A stretch of DNA of 6,427 nt from an uncultured Clostridium sp. (lineage in GTDB: Bacteria > Bacillota > Clostridia > TANB77 > CAG-508), in contig USQS01000051.1 in assembly GCA_900556865.1 (NCBI GenBank), forward strand, positions 1 to 6,427. The letters run 5' to 3'. The notes under the pieces are model-generated. The model saw nothing but the letters and a program-made list of their open reading frames with translations, did no database searches and was not told the origin of the DNA. Below, piece by piece: positions 1-5,452 of this stretch. The position numbers were made by a program, and so were the translations under genes. Position 1 is the first letter of the stretch, and every line of letters begins with the position of its first letter.

Positions 1-14
1 CTGGAGGGATTAAT

Positions 15-659
15 TTGAAAAAAATAAATTTAAAAAAATGGTTGTTGCTATTACTATTATTATGTATATATATTTTTATTAATGCATATTTTTATTGTTC
101 TCAATTATCAAAAGACTTACAATCTAGTGTATTCAGATTACACATAATTGCAAATAGTGATTCTTCTCAAGACCAAGAATTAAAATATAAAGTTAGAGAC
201 AATATAATTAGTTATATGAACTATATTTGCAAAAACTCAACTTCAAAAGAAGAAACAATTGAAATAGTAAATAACAATATTTCAAACTTTACAAAAATTG
301 CAAACAATACAATTAAAGAAAATGGATTTTCCTACCCTGCAACAGTTGAAATAGGAAATTTTAAATTTCCAACAAAAAATTATGCAGACATTTCTTTTCC
401 TGCTGGTTTTTATGATGGTTTAAAAATTAAACTTGGAAAAGCTGAAGGACAAAATTGGTGGTGCGTGCTTTACCCATCCTTATGTTTTGTAGATACTACA
501 TCCGGTTTTGTACCTTACGAATCTAAAGAAAATTTACAAGAAAGCCTATCAGCTGAAGAATATGAAATTATTTCTAATAATAATAATCCAACTATAAGCT
601 TTAAATTTAAACTGATAGAATTTTTTGCTAAAAATAATTTGCTTCTTGGAAATTCATAA
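15..659 (+). CDS. spoIIR: Stage II sporulation protein R (SpoIIR)
   Basis: SpoIIR is the forespore-made, secreted signal that triggers SpoIIGA to process pro-SigE in the mother cell. The 214-residue product has a short basic start and a hydrophobic segment at about residues 9-27, a signal peptide or anchor. The family signature FRLHIIANSDS follows at 40-50, and NWWCVLYPSLCFVD lies at 147-160. These two blocks are diagnostic, and the length is close to that of family members. The start is TTG, chosen because GGAGGG at 3-8 lies 6 nt upstream and the signal sequence begins immediately after it. The gene's promoter lies outside the window. A separate sigma-A promoter for murA follows within 30 bp of its stop, so it need not be co-transcribed with murA. 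All arginines use AGA. Identity is confident; only the processing site is uncertain. Confidence 0.95.
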   Translation: MKKINLKKWLLLLLLLCIYIFINAYFYCSQLSKDLQSSVFRLHIIANSDSSQDQELKYKVRDNIISYMNYICKNSTSKEETIEIVNNNISNFTKIANNTIKENGFSYPATVEIGNFKFPTKNYADISFPAGFYDGLKIKLGKAEGQNWWCVLYPSLCFVDTTSGFVPYESKENLQESLSAEEYEIISNNNNPTISFKFKLIEFFAKNNLLLGNS

Positions 660-684
660 TATTATGTAATATTTAAAAAAAGTG

Positions 685-713
685 TTGTAAAATCTCAAAG
701 TTTATGATATTAT
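685..713 (+). promoter_or_regulatory. Sigma-A promoter of murA
   Basis: TTGTAA at 685-690 and TATTAT at 708-713 are separated by exactly 17 bp. Transcription would begin near 720 and give a leader of about 50 nt ending in the murA Shine-Dalgarno GGAGG at 759-763. This is the only good sigma-A match between spoIIR and murA, and it suggests murA and the following gene form their own operon. Confidence 0.65.
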
Positions 714-770
714 TAGTCAAGTAAAAAGAAAAAACAATTAAAAATATATAATAATTTTGGAGGTATACAA

Positions 771-2030
771 TTGGAAAAATTAGTAATAACAGGTGGAACT
801 CCTCTAAAAGGAGACGTAACAATTAGCGGTGCCAAAAATGCAGCTGTAGCAATTTTGCCTGCAACACTTTTAATAAACGGTACTTGCACGATAAATAATT
901 TACCAAATATAAGTGATGTAAAAATATATTGTGAAATATTAGAAACTCTTGGAGCAAAAATCAAATGGAATTCTCCAAATGAAATAACAATAGATACAAC
1001 TGAAATATCAACAACAGAAGCTCCTCTTGAGTTAACAAGAAAATTCAGAGCATCTTACTATCTTTTAGGCAGTTTATTAAGTAGAAAAGGTTCTGCAACA
1101 GTTGGCATGCCTGGTGGCTGTAAATTAGGTGCAAGGCCTATAGATCAACATATAAAAGGATTTGAAGCACTAGGTGCTGTTGTAAATATTGGTCAAGGAA
1201 AAATAGCTGCAAAATCGAAAAAATTAAAAGGAACTTCTATCTATATGGATATTTCTTCTGTAGGTGCAACTATTAATGTTATGCTTGCGGCTGTTTTAGC
1301 TAAAGGAATAACAATTATAGATAATGCCGCTAAAGAGCCTCATATAGTTGATGTAGCAAACTTTTTAAATACAATGGGAGCAAATATAAAAGGAGCAGGA
1401 ACTGATACAATAAAAATAACAGGTGTGGAAGAGCTTCATGGAAATGCCACTTACTCTGTAGTTCCAGACCAAATAGAAGCTGGTACATTTATGGTAGCTG
1501 CTGTTGCATCTAAAGGAGACATTACATTAAAAAACTGTATAACAAAGCATTTAGAAGCAATTACCGCAAAAATTTGTGAAGTCGGCGGAAGTGTTGAAGA
1601 TTATGGCGATTCTATACGTGTATACTGTAGCAAACGACCTTCCAAAGCAAACATAAAAACACTTCCATATCCAGGTTTTCCAACAGATATGCAATCTCAA
1701 ATGGGAGTAGTATTATCTATTTCTGAAGGTACTAGCATAATAAATGAAAGTATTTGGGAATCTCGCTTCCAATACACTGATGAACTTAACAAAATGGGAG
1801 CCAAAATTACAGTACAAGGAAAATCGGCAATATTTGAAGGTGTAAAAGAATTAAAAGGTGCTCCAGTTTATGCATCTGATTTACGTGCTGGTGCAGCACT
1901 TATAGTTGCTGGAATTATTGCAAAAGGTAAAACAGAAATATACAATCTTGAATACATAGACAGAGGCTATGAAAACATTGAAGAAAAGTTTCGCCATCTA
2001 GGAGCCAAAATAGAACGAATTGAAGAATAA
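771..2030 (+). CDS. murA: UDP-N-acetylglucosamine 1-carboxyvinyltransferase (MurA)
   Basis: MurA is cytoplasmic and transfers enolpyruvate from PEP to UDP-GlcNAc, the first committed step of peptidoglycan synthesis. The 419-residue product has the full family length and all key features: Lys22-Asn23 in SGAKNAAV, the catalytic cysteine Cys117 in PGGCKLGARPIDQH (so fosfomycin-sensitive type rather than Cys-to-Asp), Arg93 in KFRASYYLLG, the general acid/base Asp306 in PGFPTDMQ, and DLRAGAALI at 370-378. The start is TTG, preceded by GGAGG with a 7-nt gap; MEKLVITGG is the normal MurA N-terminus. Firmicutes often carry two paralogues (MurAA and MurAB/MurZ), and I cannot tell which this is. The next gene starts 15 bp downstream, so the two are probably co-transcribed. 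Arginine is encoded by AGA, AGG, CGT, CGC and CGA here, but never CGG. Confidence 0.97.
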   Translation: MEKLVITGGTPLKGDVTISGAKNAAVAILPATLLINGTCTINNLPNISDVKIYCEILETLGAKIKWNSPNEITIDTTEISTTEAPLELTRKFRASYYLLGSLLSRKGSATVGMPGGCKLGARPIDQHIKGFEALGAVVNIGQGKIAAKSKKLKGTSIYMDISSVGATINVMLAAVLAKGITIIDNAAKEPHIVDVANFLNTMGANIKGAGTDTIKITGVEELHGNATYSVVPDQIEAGTFMVAAVASKGDITLKNCITKHLEAITAKICEVGGSVEDYGDSIRVYCSKRPSKANIKTLPYPGFPTDMQSQMGVVLSISEGTSIINESIWESRFQYTDELNKMGAKITVQGKSAIFEGVKELKGAPVYASDLRAGAALIVAGIIAKGKTEIYNLEYIDRGYENIEEKFRHLGAKIERIEE

Positions 2031-2045
2031 TAAGAGGAAATACAT

Positions 2046-2835
2046 ATGCTTAACTTTTGTAGTTTATATAGTGGTAGTAGTGGAAATTGTCTTTTTATTG
2101 AAACTGCAAACACAAAATTGTTAATAGATGCTGGCGTAAGCCTAAAAAAAATTGAAAATGCTCTACGGAACATTAAATATATCGCCTCAAGATTTAGATG
2201 CTGTTGTTGTAACTCATGAGCATACTGACCATATACAAAGTATAGGAAATTTATCTAAAAAATTTAATTTACCAATTTATGCAACATCTGAAACCTTTGA
2301 TGCAATGCCTGTACAAACAGACAAAATATCAAGTAGTAATAGAAAAAATATTAATATAAACGAAAAATTTTGTATTAATGATATACAAATTACTCCATTT
2401 TCTATTCCTCATGACGCTGCAAATCCTTGCGGATATACATTTTTTTCAGATAACAAAAAAATTAGTGTTGCAACAGATATAGGTCATATGACAAACGACA
2501 TTCTAAAACATATAGATGGTAGTAGCTTTATACTATTAGAATCTAATTATGATACTGAAGTACTAAAATACACAAAATATCCATTTAAATTAAAAAATAG
2601 AATTGCAGGGCCTCATGGTCATTTATCTAATTTAATGGCTGGTAAAACTATTAACTATTTAATAAATTCCGGATTAAAAAATGCTATTTTAGGGCATTTA
2701 AGTAAAGAAAGCAATTTTCCAGAACTTGCATATCAAACAGTAATAGACGAGCTTATTTCTAATGGAACTAATACAGATAATTTTAAACTATCAGTTGCAA
2801 GTAGAAATGCTCCTGGAAATTTAATACATATTTAA
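2046..2835 (+). CDS. YycJ/WalJ-family MBL-fold hydrolase, interrupted by a +1 frameshift at a CGG codon
   Basis: This is a metallo-beta-lactamase-fold protein resembling YycJ/WalJ, a family linked in Bacillus and streptococci to cell-wall and division control; its substrate is unsettled. The ATG at 2046 follows AGAGG with an 8-nt gap. Frame 1 encodes the SGSSGN block (9-14) and LLIDAG, up to codon 40. It then meets CGG at 2166 and stops at 2217-2219. The rest of the fold continues one base later to the stop at 2833-2835. Skipping C2166 gives a 262-residue protein with the metal motif THEHTDH at 56-62 and later histidines in PHDAANPCGY and LGHLSKES. In the joined product the distance from DAG to HEH equals that of B. 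subtilis YycJ as I recall it, which places the break precisely. A strict annotation would call it a pseudogene or a 3' fragment starting near 2152. The gene lies 15 bp behind murA. Confidence 0.85.
2156..2171 (+). other. Putative +1 recoding site (CGG) in the yycJ/walJ-like gene
   Basis: The zero-frame codons here are GCT CTA CGG AAC, with CGG at 2166-2168. The downstream coding frame resumes as GGA ACA TTA. The 11-mer TGCTCTACGGA (2159-2169) matches the rsmI site TGCTTCACGGA at all but two positions, and both of those are pyrimidines. Removing the C, or reading CGGA as one codon, restores the frame. I see no internal Shine-Dalgarno sequence or obvious stimulatory hairpin. A sequencing insertion is the main alternative. 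Confidence 0.45.
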
Positions 2836-2845
2836 TTTATATAAA

Positions 2846-2987
2846 TTGTAGAGAAAATAATTGCTAATATTATTAATAATAAAAGGTATAAATTTCATAT
2901 TTGGTGGAGGTATGAAATTATCTTATTTATGAATTAAAATATTTAATTAAGGGGCAAATATTTTATATTTAATTATTTTCTCTACAA
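2846..2987. repeat. 142-nt structured inverted-repeat element (terminator or small RNA candidate)
   Basis: Perfect 17-bp arms at 2846-2862 (TTGTAGAGAAAATAATT) and 2971-2987 enclose two further perfect hairpins. One has arms AATTTCAT (2891-2898) and ATGAAATT (2912-2919) with a G-rich loop containing GGTGGAGG. The other has 9-bp arms at 2936-2944 and 2956-2964 with loop AATTAAGGGGC. On the minus strand the loops read ACCTCCACC and GCCCCTT. The element lies between the convergent yycJ-like gene and the small minus-strand gene, starting 9 bp past the latter's stop. It could therefore be a bidirectional terminator or the structured 3' end of that transcript. I recognise no Rfam family. No target duplication flanks it, so a MITE is less likely. 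Confidence 0.5.
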
Positions 2988-2996
2988 GATTAAAAT

Positions 2997-3098
2997 CTAT
3001 TTATTTAATTCTTTGTTTAATTTTTTTGATAAAATTTTGATAACAATTTTTTTAATAATAAAAGAAATTAAAATAAATAATATAATTTTTAGAATCAT
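2997..3098 (-). CDS. Hypothetical 33-residue hydrophobic/basic peptide
   Basis: I do not recognise this gene, but its signals are strong. An ATG at 3098 follows AAAGGAG (3110-3104) with a 5-nt gap, and a near-consensus sigma-A promoter at 3139-3167 points into it. The product starts MILKIILFILISFIIKKIV: one hydrophobic segment (about residues 2-15), then a lysine-rich tail (KKIVIKILSKKLNKELNK) ending at a TAG. This organisation, a single membrane helix with a cationic end, is seen in small membrane peptides, including type I toxins and sporulation micropeptides, but nothing here decides the function. The transcript would run into the 142-nt inverted-repeat element right after the stop. Spo0A-like boxes lie just upstream of its promoter. 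Because the region is AT-rich, chance cannot be excluded; promoter plus ribosome site plus an open frame together argue for a real gene. Confidence 0.6.
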   Translation of the reverse strand: MILKIILFILISFIIKKIVIKILSKKLNKELNK

Positions 3099-3138
3099 AA
3101 AAACTCCTTTGAAATTAAATTTTTAATTATCAATTATA

Positions 3139-3167
3139 ATAATACACCATTTTACATAATTTGTCAA
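3139..3167 (-). promoter_or_regulatory. Sigma-A promoter of the 33-codon minus-strand gene
   Basis: Read on the minus strand, a perfect TTGACA (3167-3162) is followed after 17 bp by TATTAT (3144-3139). Transcription would start near 3132 and give a leader of about 34 nt containing AAAGGAG. The -35 hexamer is also one arm of an inverted repeat, TGTCAA-N10-TTGACA (3162-3183), so a bound regulator could overlap it. Confidence 0.7.
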
Positions 3168-3176
3168 CAAAAACTT

Positions 3177-3203
3177 TTTGACAGATTTTGACAATTTTCG
3201 ACA
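3177..3203 (-). promoter_or_regulatory. Tandem Spo0A-like boxes, 10-bp spacing
   Basis: Three 7-bp sites on the minus strand begin exactly 10 bp apart. TGTCGAA at 3203-3197 is a perfect match to the 0A-box core, and TGTCAAA at 3193-3187 and 3183-3177 each differ at one base. One-turn spacing is what tandem Spo0A sites such as those at Bacillus abrB show. They lie 10-36 bp upstream of the minus-strand -35, a position typical of Spo0A activation. They lie about 70-96 bp upstream of the abrB -35, so control of abrB is possible but less direct. The identification rests on sequence match and spacing only. Confidence 0.6.
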
Positions 3204-3223
3204 AAACTCTTCTTCTACCTGAC

Positions 3224-3270
3224 TTTTTTTAAAATTTTTTGGAAATTTTTGGAAAAAATTATCGATTTTT
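3224..3270. repeat. Helically phased T/A tracts with tandem 10-bp repeat upstream of abrB
   Basis: Runs of T or A at 3224-3230, 3235-3240, 3246-3250, 3253-3258 and 3266-3270 recur at roughly one helical turn. Within them TTTTTGGAAA is repeated exactly in tandem (3236-3245 and 3246-3255). Phased tracts of this kind bend DNA. AbrB-type proteins favour bent AT-rich DNA, so autoregulation is a reasonable guess, not shown. Confidence 0.45.
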
Positions 3271-3272
3271 CA

Positions 3273-3301
3273 TTGACCAAATAATAAATTTGTGGTAATA
3301 T
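3273..3301 (+). promoter_or_regulatory. Sigma-A promoter of abrB
   Basis: TTGACC at 3273-3278 and TAATAT at 3296-3301 are separated by 17 bp. Transcription would start near 3308, giving a leader of under 30 nt with the ribosome site AAAGGAGG at 3317-3324. Confidence 0.7.
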
Positions 3302-3335
3302 ATAGCACATAATACGAAAGGAGGAAAAAATAAAA

Positions 3336-3602
3336 ATGAAATCAACCGGAGTAGTAAGAAATCTAGATGAATTAGGTAGAATAGTTATACCAAAAGAAGT
3401 ACGAAAAAAATTAGAAATAGATGTAAAAGATCCAATGGAAATATTTATAGAAGGTTCTGCTGTCGTCTTAAAAAAAGTGGAATCAGGTTGCATTTTTTGC
3501 AATACCTCTAAAAATCTAGTGGCTTTTAAAGATAAATTAATTTGTCAAAAGTGTTTATCAAAACTTTCAAATATTAATACTGAAAATAATGACAAAAAAT
3601 AG
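3336..3602 (+). CDS. abrB: AbrB-family transition-state regulator with C-terminal Cys4 knuckle
   Basis: This is a small DNA-binding regulator with a swapped-hairpin AbrB domain, expected to act as a dimer or tetramer controlling stationary-phase and sporulation genes. Residues 1-48 carry the signature MKSTGVVRNLDELGRIVIPK followed by EVRKKLEI and the IFIEG...VVLKK strands. Residues 52-73 form CIFC-N14-CQKC (Cys52, Cys55, Cys70, Cys73), a probable zinc knuckle common in clostridial AbrB homologues and absent from B. subtilis AbrB. The 88-residue length fits. The ATG lies 11 nt after AAAGGAGG, rather long spacing but with no better start. A sigma-A promoter lies just upstream and Spo0A-like boxes further up, matching the known Spo0A-abrB relationship. 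SpoVT or Abh are alternative names; SpoVT is about twice as long, so it is unlikely. Confidence 0.9.
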   Translation: MKSTGVVRNLDELGRIVIPKEVRKKLEIDVKDPMEIFIEGSAVVLKKVESGCIFCNTSKNLVAFKDKLICQKCLSKLSNINTENNDKK

Positions 3603-3711
3603 CCAAAAGAATTTAGAATTGAGAAAAAATTTTTACCCACAAACCAGGTAAAGTTTTTTCTTACAAATTCCACTTAAATTATATTTTATACTTTATTCTT
3701 TTGGCTTTTTT
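3601..3711. terminator. Bidirectional terminator-like structure between abrB and rsmI
   Basis: AGCCAAAAGAAT at 3601-3612 pairs perfectly over 12 bp with ATTCTTTTGGCT at 3695-3706. A T-run follows on the plus strand (3706-3711) and another on the minus strand after the left arm, so it can end transcripts from both convergent genes. The 82-nt interior is unusually long for a terminator. It holds a second hairpin, 3622-3637 with 3647-3661, of about 15 bp with one bulge and loop CACAAACCA. The left arm begins at the last two bases of the abrB stop codon. Confidence 0.65.
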
Positions 3712-3712
3712 A

Positions 3713-4532
3713 TTAAATAAATTTTTTGTATATCTCGTTTTTATTAACTCCCCTATCTTTAGAAATTCTTTTTATTATCTCTTTTTTTTCTAAACCTTGT
3801 TTTTCATAAAATTCATAATGCTTATCTAAACTTAATTCATTTAAAAAATTTTCTTTTTTAACCTTCTTTGCACCTTCAATTAATAAAATCATTTCACCTT
3901 TTAGGCTCTTTGCCTTATCAATCAATTCTTCTATACTCACTCTTATAAATTCTTCATGAATTTTTGTTATTTCTCTTGCAAGTACAATGTCTCTATCTTT
4001 AATAATTTCTTTTAAATCATTTAATGTATCATAAAGTTTATGTGGTGCCTCATAAATTATTGCTGTTTTTGTCTCTTGCTCTATTTCTTCTAATTTTTCT
4101 TTTCTTAATTTTTTATTTAATGGTAAAAACCCAAAAAATGAAAATTCTGTTGTATCCAATCCGTGAAGCAATTAAAGCATTGATAAGAGCACAAGCACCT
4201 GGCACAGGAACAACTTCAATATTTTCTTTTATAGCCTCTTTTACTAATTCTTCTCCAGGATCCGAAATTCCCGGTGTTCCGGCGTCCGAAACAACTGCAA
4301 TACTTTTTCCATTTTTTAATTCTTCTATTAAAATATTTTTCTTTTCTTTCTCATTATGTCTATGGTTACTTATTAATGGCTTTTTTATCTCATAAAAATT
4401 TAATAGTTTCAAAGTATTCCTCGTATCTTCTGCTGCAATTATATCCACATCCTTTAAAACATTTAATGCTCTTAAAGTTATATCTTCTAAATTTCCAATT
4501 GGAGTTGCAACTAAATATAATTTTCCATTCAT
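3713..4532 (-). CDS. rsmI: 16S rRNA (cytidine-1402-2'-O)-methyltransferase RsmI, interrupted by a +1 frameshift at a CGG codon
   Basis: RsmI uses S-adenosylmethionine to 2'-O-methylate C1402 in the decoding centre of 16S rRNA and has a tetrapyrrole-methylase fold. The first frame (ATG at 4532) encodes YLVATPIGNLEDITLRAL, AEDTRNT, VVSDAGTPGISDPG at 80-93 and VPGACALINALIAS, reaching CGG as codon 124 (4163-4161). The remainder, GLDTTEFSFFGFLPLNKK through EAPHKLYDTL to the stop at 3713, lies one base on. Skipping C4163 gives 272 residues, normal for the family, and restores the conserved SGL before the GFLP block. Unshifted translation leaves the conserved frame and stops at 4113. The ATG overlaps the trmN6 stop by 4 bp (ATGA), so translation is probably coupled. 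Strict annotation would give two fragments or a pseudogene, as in the yycJ-like gene. Confidence 0.9.
4157..4173 (-). other. Putative +1 recoding site (CGG) in rsmI
   Basis: On the minus strand the zero-frame codons are GCT TCA CGG ATT, with CGG at 4163-4161. The family sequence requires TCA GGA TTG (Ser-Gly-Leu). The extra base is thus localised to the C or its immediate neighbour. The context TGCTTCACGGA (4170-4160) is nearly identical to the other site in this window. These two are the only in-frame CGG codons in the window. Confidence 0.5.
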
Positions 4533-5287
4533 TTTTTATCACATTCCTTTTTATTATAAATTTCAAGTATTTCCTTTGAGTATTCTTCATTTTCTTCATA
4601 TACATATAAATTTTTTTCATATTGTAAAAAAGGTTTAGCATTTTTTACACCTTTAATTAAAACCAAATTTGTTTTTTTATTTTTATTTGGATAAACAAAT
4701 CTAATTTTTTTAGGTTCTATTTTTTTGTTTCTCATAATACACAAAATATCTACCAATCTGTCTGGTCTATTTACCATATAAAATTCGCCAAAATCTTTTA
4801 ATAAAAAAGCAGATATATCTATAAAATCTTCTAAAGAAGCTGTAACTTCATGTCTTGATATCAAAAGCTCTTTATTTAAATTTTGAAGTCCTGTATTTAT
4901 TTTTTTATATGGTGGATTTGTTGTAACAACATCAAAGTACCCTTTTTTAAATTTATTTTTTAAATCTAGAATATCTATATTTTCAATTTCTATTTGATTT
5001 TCTAAATTATTAATTTTAACACTTCTTTCAGCCATTAAAGCAACTTCTTTTTGAATTTCGCAACCTATAAAATTACAACTTTTTGTTTTTTTAGAAAGTA
5101 AAATAGGAATTATTCCTGTTCCCGTTCCTAAATCTATAACTTTTGACTTTGGTTTCATTTCTTTTGCAAAATCTGTTAAAAGTATGCTATCTATTCCAAA
5201 ACAAAAACCATTTTTATTTTGAATTATTTTTAAATTTTTAAATTCTAAATCATCTATTCTTTCATTCTCTTTTAATAAAATATTCAT
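4529..5287 (-). CDS. tRNA1(Val) (adenine-37-N6)-methyltransferase family protein (TrmN6/YabB-like)
   Basis: This is a Rossmann-fold methyltransferase of the YfiC/TrmN6 family, which N6-methylates A37 of tRNA1(Val) in E. coli; the Firmicute YabB branch is less studied. The 252-residue product shows the YabB-type start with KENERIDDLEFKNLKIIQ, then the SAM-binding motif I DLGTGTGIIPILLS (52-65), an acidic residue at the end of strand 2 in GCEIQKE (Glu78), and the adenine-methylase motif NPPY at 124-127. The start ATG has only a weak, distant GGGGG (5305-5301, 13 nt away), but the N-terminus matches the family, so I keep it. It is first in an operon with rsmI (4-bp overlap), as yabB is near rsmI in Bacillus. 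The leader from the promoter at 5424-5452 is about 130 nt. All seven arginines use AGA. Confidence 0.9.
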   Translation of the reverse strand: MNILLKENERIDDLEFKNLKIIQNKNGFCFGIDSILLTDFAKEMKPKSKVIDLGTGTGIIPILLSKKTKSCNFIGCEIQKEVALMAERSVKINNLENQIEIENIDILDLKNKFKKGYFDVVTTNPPYKKINTGLQNLNKELLISRHEVTASLEDFIDISAFLLKDFGEFYMVNRPDRLVDILCIMRNKKIEPKKIRFVYPNKNKKTNLVLIKGVKNAKPFLQYEKNLYVYEENEEYSKEILEIYNKKECDKK

Positions 5288-5417
5288 GTTTTATAAAAAT
5301 CCCCCTATTAAAGCAAGAGCTTTATGCATAAAATTTGCTTTTACAAATTTTTTCTATAAAAAGCTTTTAATTTGCTTAATATTTTAATTTTGCATTGTAG
5401 AAACATAAATTAAAATT
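5288..5417 (-). promoter_or_regulatory. Long 5' leader of the trmN6-rsmI operon
   Basis: If transcription starts near 5417, the leader is about 130 nt. It holds a short hairpin AAAGC-N4-GCTTT (5310-5323) just before the weak ribosome site GGGGG, and a direct repeat AAGCAAATT at 5340-5332 and 5377-5369. No known riboswitch class is recognisable and there is no clear intrinsic terminator. A role in translation control is only a possibility. Confidence 0.3.
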
Positions 5418-5429
5418 ATTCATATTATA
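5403..5429 (+). promoter_or_regulatory. SigK/SigE-like mother-cell promoter of the proline-rich gene
   Basis: AC at 5403-5404, a 16-bp spacer and CATATTATA at 5421-5429 match the SigK pattern AC-N16/17-CATANNNTA. SigE shares the same -10, with ATA at 5405-5407 a possible -35. No sigma-A pair with acceptable spacing is present on this strand. Its -10 shares bases with the opposing sigma-A promoter. Confidence 0.45.
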
Positions 5430-5452
5430 CAATAAAAAAGGAGTTTTTACAA
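5424..5452 (-). promoter_or_regulatory. Sigma-A promoter of the trmN6-rsmI operon
   Basis: On the minus strand TTGTAA (5452-5447) and a perfect TATAAT (5429-5424) are separated by exactly 17 bp. The -35 overlaps the start codon of the divergent proline-rich gene, and the spacer covers that gene's ribosome site. Polymerase bound here would exclude expression of the plus-strand gene. Confidence 0.65.

Noticed and set aside
713..964. Open frame antisense to the start of murA.
   Set aside because: Shadow of a confident gene, with no ribosome site or recognisable protein.
2144..2151. Run of eight A in the yycJ/walJ-like gene as the frameshift site.
   Set aside because: The zero frame continues to match the family after it (KKIENAL), so the break is further downstream.
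2175..2177. An extra A in AAA as the cause of the yycJ/walJ frame break (giving ALRNINISPQ).
   Set aside because: It fits the family almost as well and cannot be excluded, but CGG a few bases upstream explains both broken genes with one mechanism.
2912..2932. Mini-ORF after GGTGGAGG (ATG AAA TTA TCT TAT TTA TGA).
   Set aside because: Only six codons, with a 1-nt gap to the Shine-Dalgarno-like sequence; the bases are better explained as a hairpin.
2846..2987. MITE interpretation of the 17-bp terminal inverted repeats.
   Set aside because: No flanking direct duplication, and the ends match no insertion sequence I know; kept only as an alternative.
3178..3206. A plus-strand sigma-A promoter using TTGACA at 3178 or 3188.
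   Set aside because: No acceptable -10 lies 16-18 bp downstream of either; the repeats fit Spo0A-like boxes better.
3215..3502. Open frame on the minus strand across abrB and its promoter.
   Set aside because: Antisense to abrB, with no ribosome site; composition reflects AT-rich DNA.
4024..4395. Open frame on the plus strand across rsmI.
   Set aside because: Low-complexity Phe/Leu/Ser translation antisense to rsmI, with no expression signals.
5288..5417. Riboswitch or T-box in the trmN6 leader.
   Set aside because: No conserved aptamer or T-box sequence and no terminator/antiterminator pair could be seen.
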